Assembly (NCBI RefSeq): GCF_902500215.1 | Contig: NZ_CABVOU010000046.1 | Span: forward strand, 188,136-252,135 | DNA length: 64,000 bases | DNA from: Halomonas lysinitropha | GTDB taxonomy: Bacteria; Pseudomonadota; Gammaproteobacteria; Pseudomonadales; Halomonadaceae | Reading direction: 5' to 3' | Part shown: positions 1-8,592 of the stretch, one piece after another | Layout: every line of letters starts with the position of its first letter | How positions within the stretch are numbered: position 1 is the first letter of the stretch | Made by a program: the position numbers and the translations under genes | The notes under the pieces: generated by a model | Told to the model about the DNA's origin: nothing | The model's database searches: none | Seen by the model: only the letters and a program-made list of their open reading frames with translations

Positions 1-58
1 TGTCGAGGACCCATTCATGGCTTTCGGCATAGCGCAGGTTGGCGGGGATAGAGCTCAT
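1..58 (-). CDS. gcvH: Glycine cleavage system H protein, N-terminal fragment (window edge)
   Basis: The minus strand reads MSSIPANLRYAESHEWVLD from an ATG at 58 and runs off the left edge. This is the characteristic GcvH start, in which the SHEW segment opens the lipoyl-carrier fold. GcvH shuttles the aminomethyl group between the P, T and L proteins of the glycine cleavage complex in the cytoplasm. An AGGA ribosome-binding site lies about 8 nt upstream of the ATG. The gene is divergent from the symporter-gcvT pair, so gcvT is not in the same transcript here; gcvP would be expected beyond the edge. Only 19 residues are visible, but the match is distinctive. Confidence 0.85.
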   Translation of the reverse strand, partial: MSSIPANLRYAESHEWVLD

Positions 59-487
59 CGTGATTTCCTATACGAAAAAGGTTTTCGGATTCGCGAATGC
101 TAACGCCATTGGCGGCATTTGGCGAGTCCTCCCGGCGGGCCGACTCGGCGCATGGTGGTCTTCGACCCGTTCAAAGGGTGGTCCGCCAGTGCCGATTCGT
201 CCAGTGCCGGAGCCGCCGAGTGTTTCCCTCTCTTGCTCCATGGCATTACCCCCAGTAGGCTTCCGCGTTTCCGATAGGAAACAGAAGATGTCACCGTCCA
301 CGCCACCTGTGTCTTCTGCACAGCGTCGGGCTGGTGCACTAGTGGCAGGATCCGCTATCGTGAAGGTGTTAGTCCTGTCGATCTTTCGTCGAAGCTTGGC
401 CTGTCCATACGATTTCGTCTTCTCCGTTGGGGAAAGTTCGGTGTTCGTGACGGGTCACAACAACAAGCGTGAACAAGGGAGACTCCC
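59..487. other. Divergent intergenic region between gcvH and the symporter
   Basis: This 429-nt gap holds no convincing gene. It must contain the promoters of both gcvH (leftward) and the symporter-gcvT unit (rightward). I looked on both strands for a glycine riboswitch, the usual control of such genes, and did not find the conserved core (a CGCCGAAGG-like segment followed by CTCAGGCAAA). Visible structure is limited: a hairpin with a CAGAAGA/TCTTCTG stem (282-288 with 312-318) on the symporter side, and an imperfect GC-rich inverted repeat (CGAGTC/GACTCG) around 123-147 on the gcvH side. Regulation by a protein such as GcvA remains possible but no site was recognised. Confidence 0.5.
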
Positions 488-1894
488 GTGGAAGCATTAA
501 TGGCATTCTTGAGCTCGGTGGAAGGTATCGTATGGGGCGTTCCCATGCTGATCCTCCTGCTGGGTGTCGGCATTTATCTGCAGGCTGGTCTGAGGCTGAT
601 ACCGATTCGCAAGCTTGGCACCGGCTTCAAGCTGATGTGGCAGGGGCGCGATCGCAAGCTGGCGCCGGGCGAGAAGAAGACCAAGCAGGAAGAGGGTGAG
701 ATCTCGCCCTTCAATGCCTTGATGACGGCGTTGTCCGCCACCATTGGCACCGGCAACATCGCCGGCGTGGCCACCGCCATCTTTCTGGGTGGTCCGGGGG
801 CGGTGTTCTGGATGTGGATCACGGCGCTGGTGGGCATGGCGACGAAGTTCGCTGAAGCCGTATTGGCGGTGCGCTACCGCGAGACCGACAGCACCGGCTA
901 CCACGTGGGTGGGCCGATGTTCTACATCAAGAACGGCCTGGGCAGGAAGTGGCTATGGCTGGGCGGTGCCTTCGCCTTCTTCGGTGCCGTGGCGGCTTTC
1001 GGCATCGGCAACACCGTGCAGTCCAACTCGGTGGCCGAGGGGTTGAGTGAGTCGCTGGGCATGCCTCACTGGCTGACGGGCCTGATCCTGATGGTATTGG
1101 CCGGGGCCGTGATTCTGGGCGGCATCAAGCGTATCGCCAGGGTGGCGGGCAAGCTGGTGCCGATCATGGGGATTGCCTATGTGCTGGCAGGTATCCTGGT
1201 GTTGATTCTCAATGCCAGCCAGATCGGCGAGGCCTTCAGCCTGATCTTCTATCATGCCTTCAATCCCATCGCCGCGGCAGGTGGCTTCGCCGGTGCCGGT
1301 GTGGCCATGGCGATTCAGTTTGGCGTGGCGCGCGGCATCTTCTCCAACGAGGCCGGCCTGGGCAGCGCGCCCATCGCTCATGCGGCGGCGCAGACCAAGA
1401 ACCCGATCCGGCAGGGCCTGATCGCCATGCTGGGGACCTTCATCGATACGATCATTGTCTGTTCCATTACTGCCTTGGTCATCCTGACCAGCGTCGAGTG
1501 GAGCGGAGGTGAGACCGGCGCGCGCTTGACGGCGGTTTCCTTCGATCTGGCGCTGCCGGGTATCGGCGAGTACGTGGTGACCTTTGCCCTGGCGGTCTTT
1601 GCCTTTACCACCATCCTGGGCTGGTCCTTCTACGGCGAGAAGTGCTTCCAGTTCCTCTTCGGCACCCGCTCGATCACGCTCTACCGCGTGCTGTTCATCG
1701 TTGCGATCCCGATCGGGGCCATGGCTAACCTGGACCTGGTGTGGGTGCTGGCCAGTGTCTTCAATGCCATGATGGCCATTCCCAACCTGATCGCCCTGGC
1801 GCTGTTGTCGCCGGTGGTCTTCAAGCTGGCCCGTGACTACTTCGATGGCAAGGACATCCTGCCGGGTGAGGAACTGGACCACGACAAATCCTGA
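488..1894 (+). CDS. Amino-acid (alanine/glycine):Na+ symporter, AGCS family
   Basis: A 468-residue polytopic inner-membrane protein. Family signatures are visible: GGPMFYIKNGLG near residue 140, NTVQSNSVAEGL near 175 and SNEAGLGSAPIAHAAA near 287. AGCS carriers import alanine or glycine with sodium. Position immediately upstream of gcvT suggests that glycine is the physiological substrate, feeding the cleavage system; that is inference. The chosen start is GTG at 488 with AAGGGAG about 5 nt upstream; an in-frame ATG at 500 is an alternative. Length is normal for the family (roughly 450-490). A hairpin just after the stop could attenuate read-through into gcvT. Confidence 0.9.
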   Translation: MEALMAFLSSVEGIVWGVPMLILLLGVGIYLQAGLRLIPIRKLGTGFKLMWQGRDRKLAPGEKKTKQEEGEISPFNALMTALSATIGTGNIAGVATAIFLGGPGAVFWMWITALVGMATKFAEAVLAVRYRETDSTGYHVGGPMFYIKNGLGRKWLWLGGAFAFFGAVAAFGIGNTVQSNSVAEGLSESLGMPHWLTGLILMVLAGAVILGGIKRIARVAGKLVPIMGIAYVLAGILVLILNASQIGEAFSLIFYHAFNPIAAAGGFAGAGVAMAIQFGVARGIFSNEAGLGSAPIAHAAAQTKNPIRQGLIAMLGTFIDTIIVCSITALVILTSVEWSGGETGARLTAVSFDLALPGIGEYVVTFALAVFAFTTILGWSFYGEKCFQFLFGTRSITLYRVLFIVAIPIGAMANLDLVWVLASVFNAMMAIPNLIALALLSPVVFKLARDYFDGKDILPGEELDHDKS

Positions 1895-1909
1895 AGGTGA
1901 TTCACGCTG

Positions 1910-1935
1910 GAGAGGTGTCCCGAGGGGCACCTCTC
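1910..1935 (+). terminator. Hairpin after the symporter gene
   Basis: An 11-bp stem, GAGAGGTGTCC paired with GGGCACCTCTC including one G-T pair, closes a CGAG tetraloop. It lies 15 nt after the symporter stop and 35 nt before gcvT. It is followed by TTGCGTT rather than a clean T run, so it may act as a leaky terminator or a 3'-end stabiliser that sets the ratio of symporter to gcvT. Confidence 0.5.
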
Positions 1936-1969
1936 TTGCGTTGGCGCCCAATTCATGAGCGATGATGCA

Positions 1970-3079
1970 ATGAGTAAACTCAAGTACACCCCTCTGCACG
2001 CCTTGCACGTGGAGCTGGGGGCCAAGATGGTGCCCTTTGCCGGCTATGACATGCCGGTGCAGTACCCGCTGGGGGTCAAGCGCGAGCACGAGCATACCCG
2101 TCGCGCCTGCGGGCTCTTCGATGTCTCCCATATGGGGCAGATCCTCGTTCGCGGCCCGCGGCCGGCCGAAGCATTGGAGACCCTGGTGCCGGCGGACATC
2201 GTCGGCCTTCCTGAAGGCATGCAGCGTTATGCGCTGTTCACCAGCGAGGAGGGCGGTATCTTGGACGACCTGATGGTGGTCAATGCGGGGGATCACCTCT
2301 ACCTGGTGGTCAACGCCGCCTGTCGGGAACAGGATTTCGCCCACCTGCATCGTGGCCTGCTCGGCCATGAGATCGAGATGGTCGACCGAGGCCTGCTGGC
2401 GTTGCAGGGGCCGGCGGCGGCCGAGGTGATGCAGCGGCTCAGCCCCGAGGCCTGCGAGATGGTCTTTATGCAGCATGGCCACTTCACCATCGCGGGCATC
2501 GATGTCTGGGTCAGCCGCAGCGGCTATACCGGCGAGGACGGCTTCGAAATCTCGGTGGCTGCCGAGGAGTGCGAGGCGTTGGCGCGCCGCCTGCTGGAGG
2601 AGGAAGAGGTCGAGGCGATCGGCCTGGGCGCTCGTGATTCGTTGCGCCTCGAGGCAGGGCTTTGCCTCTATGGTCACGATATCGATACTGGGACGACGCC
2701 GGTGGAGGCCGGGCTGATCTGGGCCATCGGCAAGCCACGACGTCGCGGCGGCGAACGCGCCGGTGGTTTCCCCGGCGCCGACCTGATCCTGCATCAGGTG
2801 GCCGAGAAGGACCATCGCCGCAAGCGGGTGGGACTGCTCGGCGAGCGGCGCGCCCCGGTGCGCGAGGGGGCCGACCTCTATGATGGCGAAGATCACCATG
2901 TGGGTCGCGTGACCTCCGGCGGCTTCGGCCCCAGCGTTGGCCAGCCGGTGGCGATGGGCTATGTGGCCATCGAGGCCAGCGAGGTCGGCACCACAGTGTA
3001 CGCCGAGGTGCGCGGCAAGCGTCTGCCGATGACGGTGACCAAGATGCCCTTCGTCACGCCCGGTTACCATCGGGGCTGA
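1970..3079 (+). CDS. gcvT: Aminomethyltransferase (glycine cleavage T protein)
   Basis: A 369-residue cytoplasmic enzyme that transfers the methylene group from the aminomethyl-lipoyl arm of GcvH to tetrahydrofolate, releasing ammonia. The start [13 protein letters not shown] and the segment [16 protein letters not shown] are typical of Gcv[10 protein letters not shown] near residue 50, [13 protein letters not shown] near 183 and the [12 protein letters not shown] segment near 225 mark the folate-binding fold. ATG 1970 is chosen by comparison with the family; an ATG at 1955 adds five residues, and neither has a strong ribosome-binding site. The gene is co-oriented with the symporter and divergent from gcvH, an unusual split of the gcv genes. 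Confidence 0.95.
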   Translation: MSKLKYTPLHALHVELGAKMVPFAGYDMPVQYPLGVKREHEHTRRACGLFDVSHMGQILVRGPRPAEALETLVPADIVGLPEGMQRYALFTSEEGGILDDLMVVNAGDHLYLVVNAACREQDFAHLHRGLLGHEIEMVDRGLLALQGPAAAEVMQRLSPEACEMVFMQHGHFTIAGIDVWVSRSGYTGEDGFEISVAAEECEALARRLLEEEEVEAIGLGARDSLRLEAGLCLYGHDIDTGTTPVEAGLIWAIGKPRRRGGERAGGFPGADLILHQVAEKDHRRKRVGLLGERRAPVREGADLYDGEDHHVGRVTSGGFGPSVGQPVAMGYVAIEASEVGTTVYAEVRGKRLPMTVTKMPFVTPGYHRG

Positions 3080-3184
3080 CGCCTCTCCATTTATACCGTT
3101 ATCTATCTGGATCTTCAATAGCGGCGATCCCGACCCGGGGTGGCCGTTTTGTCATGAAGGGAGTCCAACGAGGATTGCAGCGTG

Positions 3185-3814
3185 TCAGGCAGGCGACACC
3201 GTAGGGTTCACCAGGCGGAAGGTCAGGCTGATACGCAGGCCGGGCAGTTGGCGTGGCAGCAGGGCATGCTGCAGCCTGCTCTGCACGCCGGCCCCCATCA
3301 CCAGCAGGCTGTCATGGGGTAGCCAGACATTGAAGGCCTCATGGGAACGATCCTGCCAGCGGAAGCGCATCGGGCGCTTTGTCCCCAGGCTCACCGCGGC
3401 GATCAGCGGGTCCGGGCCGAGTTCCGGCTCGTTGTCGCTGTGCCATCCCATGCGCTCCTGGCCATCGGCGTAGCGATTGAGGAGTACGCTGTTGAATCGC
3501 GCCGGGAGGCCGGCATTGGCCAGGCGCTGGATGACGGTGCCGAGAAGGCTCGATACTGCGGGATGCCAGGGCTCGGGTGAGAAGTCACGACCCGAGTAGC
3601 AGTAGCGAGCCTCGGGATCGCCCATCCACAATTGTCGCCGCGGTATCGGATGCTCCCGTCCGTAAAGGCGGAGAGTCGGTCGTTGCCAGGCCAGCGCCTG
3701 GTCGAGTTGCGCCAGAAGCCGGGTCGCGGTGGGCTCGCCGAGCAGGCCGGTGAACAGTGTCAGGGGAGGCGAATCGAGCAGGGGTTCGCCCTTCTGGGTA
3801 TATCCGGAACGCAT
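3185..3814 (-). CDS. AlkB-like 2-oxoglutarate/Fe(II) dioxygenase
   Basis: A 209-residue protein of the AlkB superfamily, which oxidatively removes alkyl lesions such as 1-methyladenine and 3-methylcytosine from nucleic acids. The iron ligands are visible as H-S-D in MGWHSDNE and the later His in SRLQHALLP. The 2-oxoglutarate-binding Arg and the family R-x5-R signature appear in RISLTFR near the C-terminus. The NSVLLNRYADG segment before the HxD is typical of the short ALKBH2/3-like bacterial group rather than of E. coli AlkB. No strong ribosome-binding site precedes the ATG. It is convergent with gcvT and followed by the envelope cluster reading in the same direction. Confidence 0.88.
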   Translation of the reverse strand: MRSGYTQKGEPLLDSPPLTLFTGLLGEPTATRLLAQLDQALAWQRPTLRLYGREHPIPRRQLWMGDPEARYCYSGRDFSPEPWHPAVSSLLGTVIQRLANAGLPARFNSVLLNRYADGQERMGWHSDNEPELGPDPLIAAVSLGTKRPMRFRWQDRSHEAFNVWLPHDSLLVMGAGVQSRLQHALLPRQLPGLRISLTFRLVNPTVSPA

Positions 3815-3860
3815 GAGGTCAGGATGCCAGCCCGATCCGGTAGCGGCCAGGGGGTTTCGG

Positions 3861-4403
3861 TCAGCCGGTTAGCTGCAGACTGATCAGAGCAAAGACCAGC
3901 CCGAGCAGTGCGCCGGCCGCGACATCGCTGATGTAGTGCAGCCCCAGGCCCACACGTGACACGGCAATCAGCAACGCGACAGGAATCAGCCAGGGCAGCA
4001 GCCAGGGGGCATGGGCGGCGGTCAGGGTGCAGAACAATACGGCATGCATGGTATGGCCACTGGGGAAGCTGTAGCGGTCCCGAGCTGGCTCGTTGCAGTG
4101 GATGATACCCCTGAAGGTGATGAAGGGCCGCTCGCGACAGAGGCGAGTCTTGAGGAGCCGGTAAATGCCGATGGCCACCAGCGCCGTGACGCTGTACTGG
4201 ACCATCTTCTGACCGCTACCGGCGGGTTGGAGCAGCGGCTGGGCGATGATCAGTCCGACCCATAGTGGCCAATCCCCCAGCTTGCTGGAAAGACGCAGCA
4301 GGGCCAGCCAGGGTGGGTGGACGTTGAAGCCGGCCAGGCGCCGGCAGAGCTGCCACTCGATGAGGTCGAGGCGTTCAAACACGGCAGGTGGATGCAGCTT
4401 CAT
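3861..4403 (-). CDS. PAP2-family membrane phosphatase
   Basis: About 180 residues with several membrane segments. The three motifs of the PAP2 acid-phosphatase superfamily are intact: KTRLCRERPF (KxxxxxxRP type), YSFPSGHT (PSGH) and SRVGLGLHYISDV (SRxxxxxHxxxD). Members dephosphorylate lipid phosphates such as undecaprenyl pyrophosphate or phosphatidylglycerol phosphate at the outer face of the inner membrane; the substrate here is not known. I place the start at ATG 4403, with GGGAG 7 nt upstream; an adjacent ATG at 4406 is the alternative. The gene overlaps the end of the upstream glycosyltransferase by about 29 nt, so the two are translationally coupled. Confidence 0.88.
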   Translation of the reverse strand: MKLHPPAVFERLDLIEWQLCRRLAGFNVHPPWLALLRLSSKLGDWPLWVGLIIAQPLLQPAGSGQKMVQYSVTALVAIGIYRLLKTRLCRERPFITFRGIIHCNEPARDRYSFPSGHTMHAVLFCTLTAAHAPWLLPWLIPVALLIAVSRVGLGLHYISDVAAGALLGLVFALISLQLTG

Positions 4404-5535
4404 CATGAGTCTCCCGTGGCTGGGCCAGGGTGGCGAGGAAGGTGTCGGCAATCGCCGACCAACGGTACGTCAAGGCACCCTCTCTGGCGGCGCGACCCAG
4501 GCGGGCATAACGGGCAGGCTCTTGGCAGAGGGCAGCGGCAGCCTCCCGGAAGCCGGCTTCGTCACCCACTGCCAGGCTGACACCGTTGAGATCGTCGTCG
4601 ATCAGTTCGGCGCCGGCGGCATGGCGGAAGGCCACCACGGCCAGGCCACTGGCCATGGCCTCAAGCACCACATTGCCCCAGGTCTCGGAGATCGAAGGGA
4701 AGACGAAGAGGTCGGCACTGGCGTAGTGGCGGACCAGGCTTTCGCGATCGATGAAACCGGCAAAGTGGGCGTCAGGCAGAGCCCGCTCCAGTGCGGCTCG
4801 CCCCGGGCCGTCACCGACCACCACCAGGGTGATATCCGGACGGGCAGCGAGCATCGCCGTGAAGGTGTCGCGCAGCAGGTCGAGGTTCTTCTCGGCGGCG
4901 AGACGTCCAACATGAAGCGCTACCGGACGATGAGCATCGCTGCCCCAGGCGGCGCGCAGGGCCGGGTCGCGATGGACTGGCGAGAAGCGTTCGCCGTCGA
5001 TGCCACGTGCCATGACCCGCAGGTTGGCGAAGCCGCGGTCGGCCAGCGCCTCGGCCTGGTCTCGGGTCGGCACCAGGGTGGCGGTCGTGCGGTTGTGGAA
5101 GTGACGCAGGCGGCGCAGCACCAGCGGCGCCAGCCAGGGCAAGCCATAGTCGCGGCAGTAGTGATCGAAGTTGGTGTGCCAGCCGCTGACCACCGGGATA
5201 CCTAGCCGCTTGGCGGCGCGCATGGCCGACCAGCCCAGCGGCCCCTGGGTGGCCAGGTAGACGGCCGACGGTCGCTGCTGCCGCCACAGGCGTTGGATGG
5301 CCGCCGTGGCAGGCAGACCGATGCGGACCTGGCGGTAGCCCGGCAGGCCCAGCCCCGGCACCCGGAGTTCCGCTTCCATTCCATCGGCCCGTGGCGTAGC
5401 CCCGTCAGCCGGCCGGGGTCGGATCAGCTGAAGGGCCACGCCACGCTGGCGTAGCTCTGAACTGAGGTGTCCGAGGGTATGAGCGACCCCATTGATGTCG
5501 GGGGACCAGGTTTCACTGACCAGGCAGATGCGCAT
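4375..5535 (-). CDS. Glycosyltransferase, GT4 family (GT-B fold)
   Basis: About 386 residues. The N-terminus MRICLVSETWSPDINGVAHT is a classical start of GT4 enzymes related to mannosyltransferases and monoglucosyldiacylglycerol synthases. A GVxxT-type acceptor loop and GWHTNFDHY follow. The C-terminal donor domain has HVGRLAAEKNLDL and the retaining-GT4 E-x7-E motif in SISETWGNVVLEAMASG. Such enzymes transfer a sugar from a nucleotide donor to a lipid or polysaccharide acceptor. The start is ATG 5535, preceded by GAGGAG, rather than the longer ORF that begins at 5598. The next gene encodes a PAP2 phosphatase, which suggests a glycolipid or lipid-linked role, but the product cannot be named. 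Confidence 0.88.
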   Translation of the reverse strand: MRICLVSETWSPDINGVAHTLGHLSSELRQRGVALQLIRPRPADGATPRADGMEAELRVPGLGLPGYRQVRIGLPATAAIQRLWRQQRPSAVYLATQGPLGWSAMRAAKRLGIPVVSGWHTNFDHYCRDYGLPWLAPLVLRRLRHFHNRTTATLVPTRDQAEALADRGFANLRVMARGIDGERFSPVHRDPALRAAWGSDAHRPVALHVGRLAAEKNLDLLRDTFTAMLAARPDITLVVVGDGPGRAALERALPDAHFAGFIDRESLVRHYASADLFVFPSISETWGNVVLEAMASGLAVVAFRHAAGAELIDDDLNGVSLAVGDEAGFREAAAALCQEPARYARLGRAAREGALTYRWSAIADTFLATLAQPRETHDEAASTCRV

Positions 5536-5671
5536 GGAGCTCCTCTCGCGGTGGCAGGCCCGAAAGGGCTGACACCGCCGAGGATGCCGGGTGGGCATGA
5601 CAACAGCGCGTCACGGCGATGAAGAAGGCATGACGGCGGGCCGGCGCGAAAGCACGGGCACCGTCGGTCCG

Positions 5672-6616
5672 TCAGCGGAGTACTCGGGCCGGGTCGATGG
5701 GCTTGCCACCATGGCGCATGTCGAAGAGCAGCCGTGGGCTGCCGTCCTGCTGGCCGATTTCGCAGACCGGGGCTCCACGCTTGACCGAGTCCCCGCTGGC
5801 GACCAGGGGCTTTGCGCAGAGGGCATAGACACTCTGGAGGTTGTCGGCATGGTGCACGATGACCACCTGGCCCAGCTGCCGCATGCTGTCGGCAAAGCGC
5901 ACCTCGCCGTCGGCTACGGCCTGCGCGCGACTGCCCCGGCGAGTGCTGAGCAGCATGGGTTGCAGGGTGCCGCGGCTGTCGGCACCAAAGGGACGCTCGA
6001 CTCGGTAGTCGTCCAGCGGCCAGGGCCAGCCGTGCGCGGAAGCGGGCAGGTTTCCCGGGTCAGGCAGGCGCTTGCTTGCCGGCCGACTAGCCTGTCGCGT
6101 GCTGGACGCCTTGCCCGCGGTGCTGCCCCCGCTGGTGCCCGTGGAGGTCGCCTGTCGGCCCCCCAGCGGTACCTGGATCAGCTGGCCAACCTTGAGGTTG
6201 GTGGGGGCGATACCGGGGTTGGCCGCCTGAATCCGCTCGGCGCGGCTGCCGAAGCGCTGAGCGATAGCGCTGTAGGTGTCTCCGGGCCTCACGCGGTAGC
6301 GGTAGGGCCCGCCGGAGGGGGCCCGCTCATCGCGCCCCGGGACCAGCACGCGCTGGCCGATGGCTAGATGCCGGGCATCGATACCGGGGTTGAAGCGCTC
6401 CAGGCGCACCAGGGGCACGTCGGCGCGGTTGGCGATCTCGCCCAGGGTGTCGCCCCGCTGGATGGTGATCCACTGGCCGGCGTTCTGCCTGTCCGGGCGA
6501 CTATCTCCGGCGCCTCCGGCGCAGCCGACCAATAACAGTGCCAGGCTGACCAGCAACAGGGTCAGCGCGATGAGTCGAGCTGGCGATCCTTGTCCTGCCA
6601 CAGGGCATTGAGCCAT
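5672..6616 (-). CDS. LysM lipoprotein with degenerate LytM (M23) domain, NlpD/EnvC-like
   Basis: A 314-residue predicted lipoprotein. A hydrophobic segment ends in the lipobox LLVGCAGG near residue 32. Two LysM peptidoglycan-binding domains follow (about 48-92 and 104-150), then a Ser/Thr/Ala-rich linker and a C-terminal M23 fold. The zinc-ligand positions of an active M23 peptidase are lost: the usual H-x-G-x-D segment is replaced by QPMLLST, YAH by YALC and LHFE by LLFD. Such inactive LytM proteins (NlpD, EnvC) activate septal amidases, so that is the likely role. The ATG at 6616 lies 55 nt inside the upstream acyltransferase; a GTG at 6601 is possible. Confidence 0.85.
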   Translation of the reverse strand: MAQCPVAGQGSPARLIALTLLLVSLALLLVGCAGGAGDSRPDRQNAGQWITIQRGDTLGEIANRADVPLVRLERFNPGIDARHLAIGQRVLVPGRDERAPSGGPYRYRVRPGDTYSAIAQRFGSRAERIQAANPGIAPTNLKVGQLIQVPLGGRQATSTGTSGGSTAGKASSTRQASRPASKRLPDPGNLPASAHGWPWPLDDYRVERPFGADSRGTLQPMLLSTRRGSRAQAVADGEVRFADSMRQLGQVVIVHHADNLQSVYALCAKPLVASGDSVKRGAPVCEIGQQDGSPRLLFDMRHGGKPIDPARVLR

Positions 6617-7434
6617 GACTGGAAGCGTTCCTTGTAGTCTTTGTCATCGTGATAGTCACCTTCAAGCATCCAGGTAGGGACTTCCAGTCGCCGGGCTACC
6701 AGCCGTACCGGTCCCTCACGGCCACAGAGGAAGCCCCAGAAACTGGGGGCAGGATTCTCGTAGTCCAGGGTGACATCGAGGATGCCGCCCAGGCGATCGC
6801 CGAGCAGGTTCATCACCTGGGCGATGCCCCCGGCGCGGGGCCTCAGCAGGTGGCGATAGGGGGCACCCTGGGCGGCCTGCTTGGCAGGGGTGAAGCGAGT
6901 GCCCTCGACGAAGTTGTAGATGGCGATGGGTCGCTCCCGGGCGTGGCGGCACATGCGCTCGGTGGCTTCCCGGTCGCGACGCGCCAGCTTTGGATTGCGC
7001 TGGCGCTGCTCGCGGCTCAGGCGACGCAGCATGGGGAACTCCATGGCCCAGAAGGCCAGTCCGACGATGGGGATCCAGATCAGCTGACGCTTGACGAAGA
7101 AGTGGGGCATGGGAAGGCGCCGATGCAGGGCAAAGAACAGCAGGAAGATGTCGGTCCAGCTGCGGTGGTTCGAGAGCACCAGCCACCATTGCTCGCGTGA
7201 AAGACCGTCGGGCACTACCATCTCCAGCCGCGGCTTCAGCCAGCGACGCATCCACCAGAGATTGCTGCCCACCCAGTTGAGGGCGACCCCGTTGAGCGCC
7301 GTCAGCACTTGGCGACGCAGCTGACGCCCCGGGGTCACCAGCTTGACCAGGGTGAGCAGGATAAGCGGGATGCCCCAGGCGAGGGTAGTGAGAATCAGCA
7401 GCAGGACGCTGACGAGCCCCCGGAGGGTTGGCAT
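6562..7434 (-). CDS. PlsC-family acyltransferase (YihG-like)
   Basis: A 290-residue inner-membrane protein with an N-terminal hydrophobic segment (about 8-32). The acyltransferase signatures are present: SNHRSWTD supplies H-x4-D near residue 89, and NFVEGTRF the EGTR motif near 175. The length and the FVEGTRFTPAK segment fit the YihG/1-acyl-sn-glycerol-3-phosphate acyltransferase subgroup, which places an acyl chain at sn-2 during phospholipid synthesis. AAGGAG precedes the ATG by 6 nt. It is the first gene of a leftward set with the LysM lipoprotein, and overlaps that gene's start by 55 nt. Confidence 0.87.
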   Translation of the reverse strand: MPTLRGLVSVLLLILTTLAWGIPLILLTLVKLVTPGRQLRRQVLTALNGVALNWVGSNLWWMRRWLKPRLEMVVPDGLSREQWWLVLSNHRSWTDIFLLFFALHRRLPMPHFFVKRQLIWIPIVGLAFWAMEFPMLRRLSREQRQRNPKLARRDREATERMCRHARERPIAIYNFVEGTRFTPAKQAAQGAPYRHLLRPRAGGIAQVMNLLGDRLGGILDVTLDYENPAPSFWGFLCGREGPVRLVARRLEVPTWMLEGDYHDDKDYKERFQSWLNALWQDKDRQLDSSR

Positions 7435-7505
7435 GCCTGTCTCCTTGGCCGGGTTTACAAGTTTGCCATGCTAATGGATCGACCGCGGGCTGCCCAGCTG
7501 CCGGG

Positions 7506-8411
7506 TCAATGTCCTGCTGCCAGACCAGGGGCGCGAATGGTTTCGGCGAGGACTTCCTGCAACGCCAGGGCGGCCACCGAGAGTTCATGGTTGTTCCAGG
7601 TCAACACCCCGACGTCGCGTTCGATCACTGGATCATCGAGGGGCACGCAGATGGCGCCGAGCTCCTGCATCTGGGCGATGCATAGCGACGGGACAGCGCT
7701 GACGCCCAGGCCGCTGGCGACCATGCGTCCCACGGTAGTCAGCTGGTGGCATTCGAAGGCAGCGGGCAGGGTGAAGCCCCGATTTTCCAGCTGCTGTTCC
7801 AGCAGCCGGCGCACCATGGATGGGCGTTGCAGGGCAATGAAGTCACGGGTCATCAGCGTCGGCCAGCCGAGTCGTGAACGCTCGGCCAGGCGCGAGTCGG
7901 GCGGCACCACGGCGACGAAGCGGTCGCGAAACAGGGGGGAGAAGGAGAGGCTGCCGGTGGCCTCGGGCTCGAACACCAGCCCCAGCTCGACCTGGCGAGC
8001 GCGGACCATCTCGATCACCTGCTCGTTGATGACGTCATGGACCGTGACGTTGACCCGTGGATGGCGCTGGCGGAAAACGCGCAGGGCAGGGGGCAACAGG
8101 TTGCTGGCAAAGGAGGGCATGGTGGCCACCGCCAGTCGGCCCAGCTGGAGGGTGAAGCGTTGACGCAGCAGCTCCTCGGTATTATCCCACTCGGCAATCA
8201 GGCGCTTGGCCAGGGGCACGAGCGTCTCGCCCTCCGGGGTAAGCCGCACGCTGCGGGTGCTGCGTATCAGCAGGCGGCCGCCCAGGCTCTCCTCGAGCCC
8301 CTTGATCGCCAGGCTCAGGGCCGGCTGGGAGAGATGCAGGTGTTCACAGGCCTGAGTAAAGCTCAGGGTCCGGGCCACGGCGAGGAAGGCGCGCAGTTGC
8401 TTGACGGTCAC
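7506..8411 (-). CDS. LysR-family transcriptional regulator divergent from scoAB
   Basis: A 301-residue regulator. The N-terminal winged helix-turn-helix (about 1-60) includes TLSFTQACEHLHLSQPALS, and a substrate-binding domain follows (about 90-295). Divergence from scoA across a 181-nt AT-rich intergenic region is the standard LysR arrangement, so it most likely controls acetoacetate CoA-transferase expression in response to a ketone-body or short-chain acid ligand. That assignment is contextual. No defect in the sequence is apparent. Confidence 0.88.
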   Translation of the reverse strand: MTVKQLRAFLAVARTLSFTQACEHLHLSQPALSLAIKGLEESLGGRLLIRSTRSVRLTPEGETLVPLAKRLIAEWDNTEELLRQRFTLQLGRLAVATMPSFASNLLPPALRVFRQRHPRVNVTVHDVINEQVIEMVRARQVELGLVFEPEATGSLSFSPLFRDRFVAVVPPDSRLAERSRLGWPTLMTRDFIALQRPSMVRRLLEQQLENRGFTLPAAFECHQLTTVGRMVASGLGVSAVPSLCIAQMQELGAICVPLDDPVIERDVGVLTWNNHELSVAALALQEVLAETIRAPGLAAGH

Positions 8412-8592
8412 GGCATGCTACCAAGGTCAAATATATTAAAGTATCGGATCAATCAATAAATAAAACAAACTTAACAAATATATTGGCAACAGCAACACTG
8501 GGCTGACATTCTTCCCATTCGCTTCACTCCCTTTTCACTTCACGACGATTCATTCGACAACGATTCATTCGACAACAACGCGAGGCGCCACT
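8412..8592. promoter_or_regulatory. AT-rich divergent control region of the LysR gene and scoAB
   Basis: This region is conspicuously AT-rich against its neighbours. The 10-mer CAAATATATT occurs twice in direct orientation, at 8428-8437 and 8475-8484 (47 bp apart, between four and five helical turns), which could be paired regulator sites. Closer to scoA, a perfect 15-bp tandem duplication GATTCATTCGACAAC occupies 8547-8576. The scoA ribosome-binding region GCGAGGCG follows at about 8580. Site function is inferred only from position and repetition. Confidence 0.5.

Noticed and set aside
59..487. Glycine riboswitch in the gcvH/symporter gap
   Set aside because: Neither strand shows the conserved CGCCGAAGG-type core with a following CTCAGGCAAA; only generic hairpins are present.
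953..3118. A 721-codon open frame on the minus strand opposite the symporter and gcvT
   Set aside because: It crosses two well-identified genes and their intergenic hairpin, and its peptide is His/Gly/Gln-rich with no domain. It is a shadow of strong third-position GC bias.
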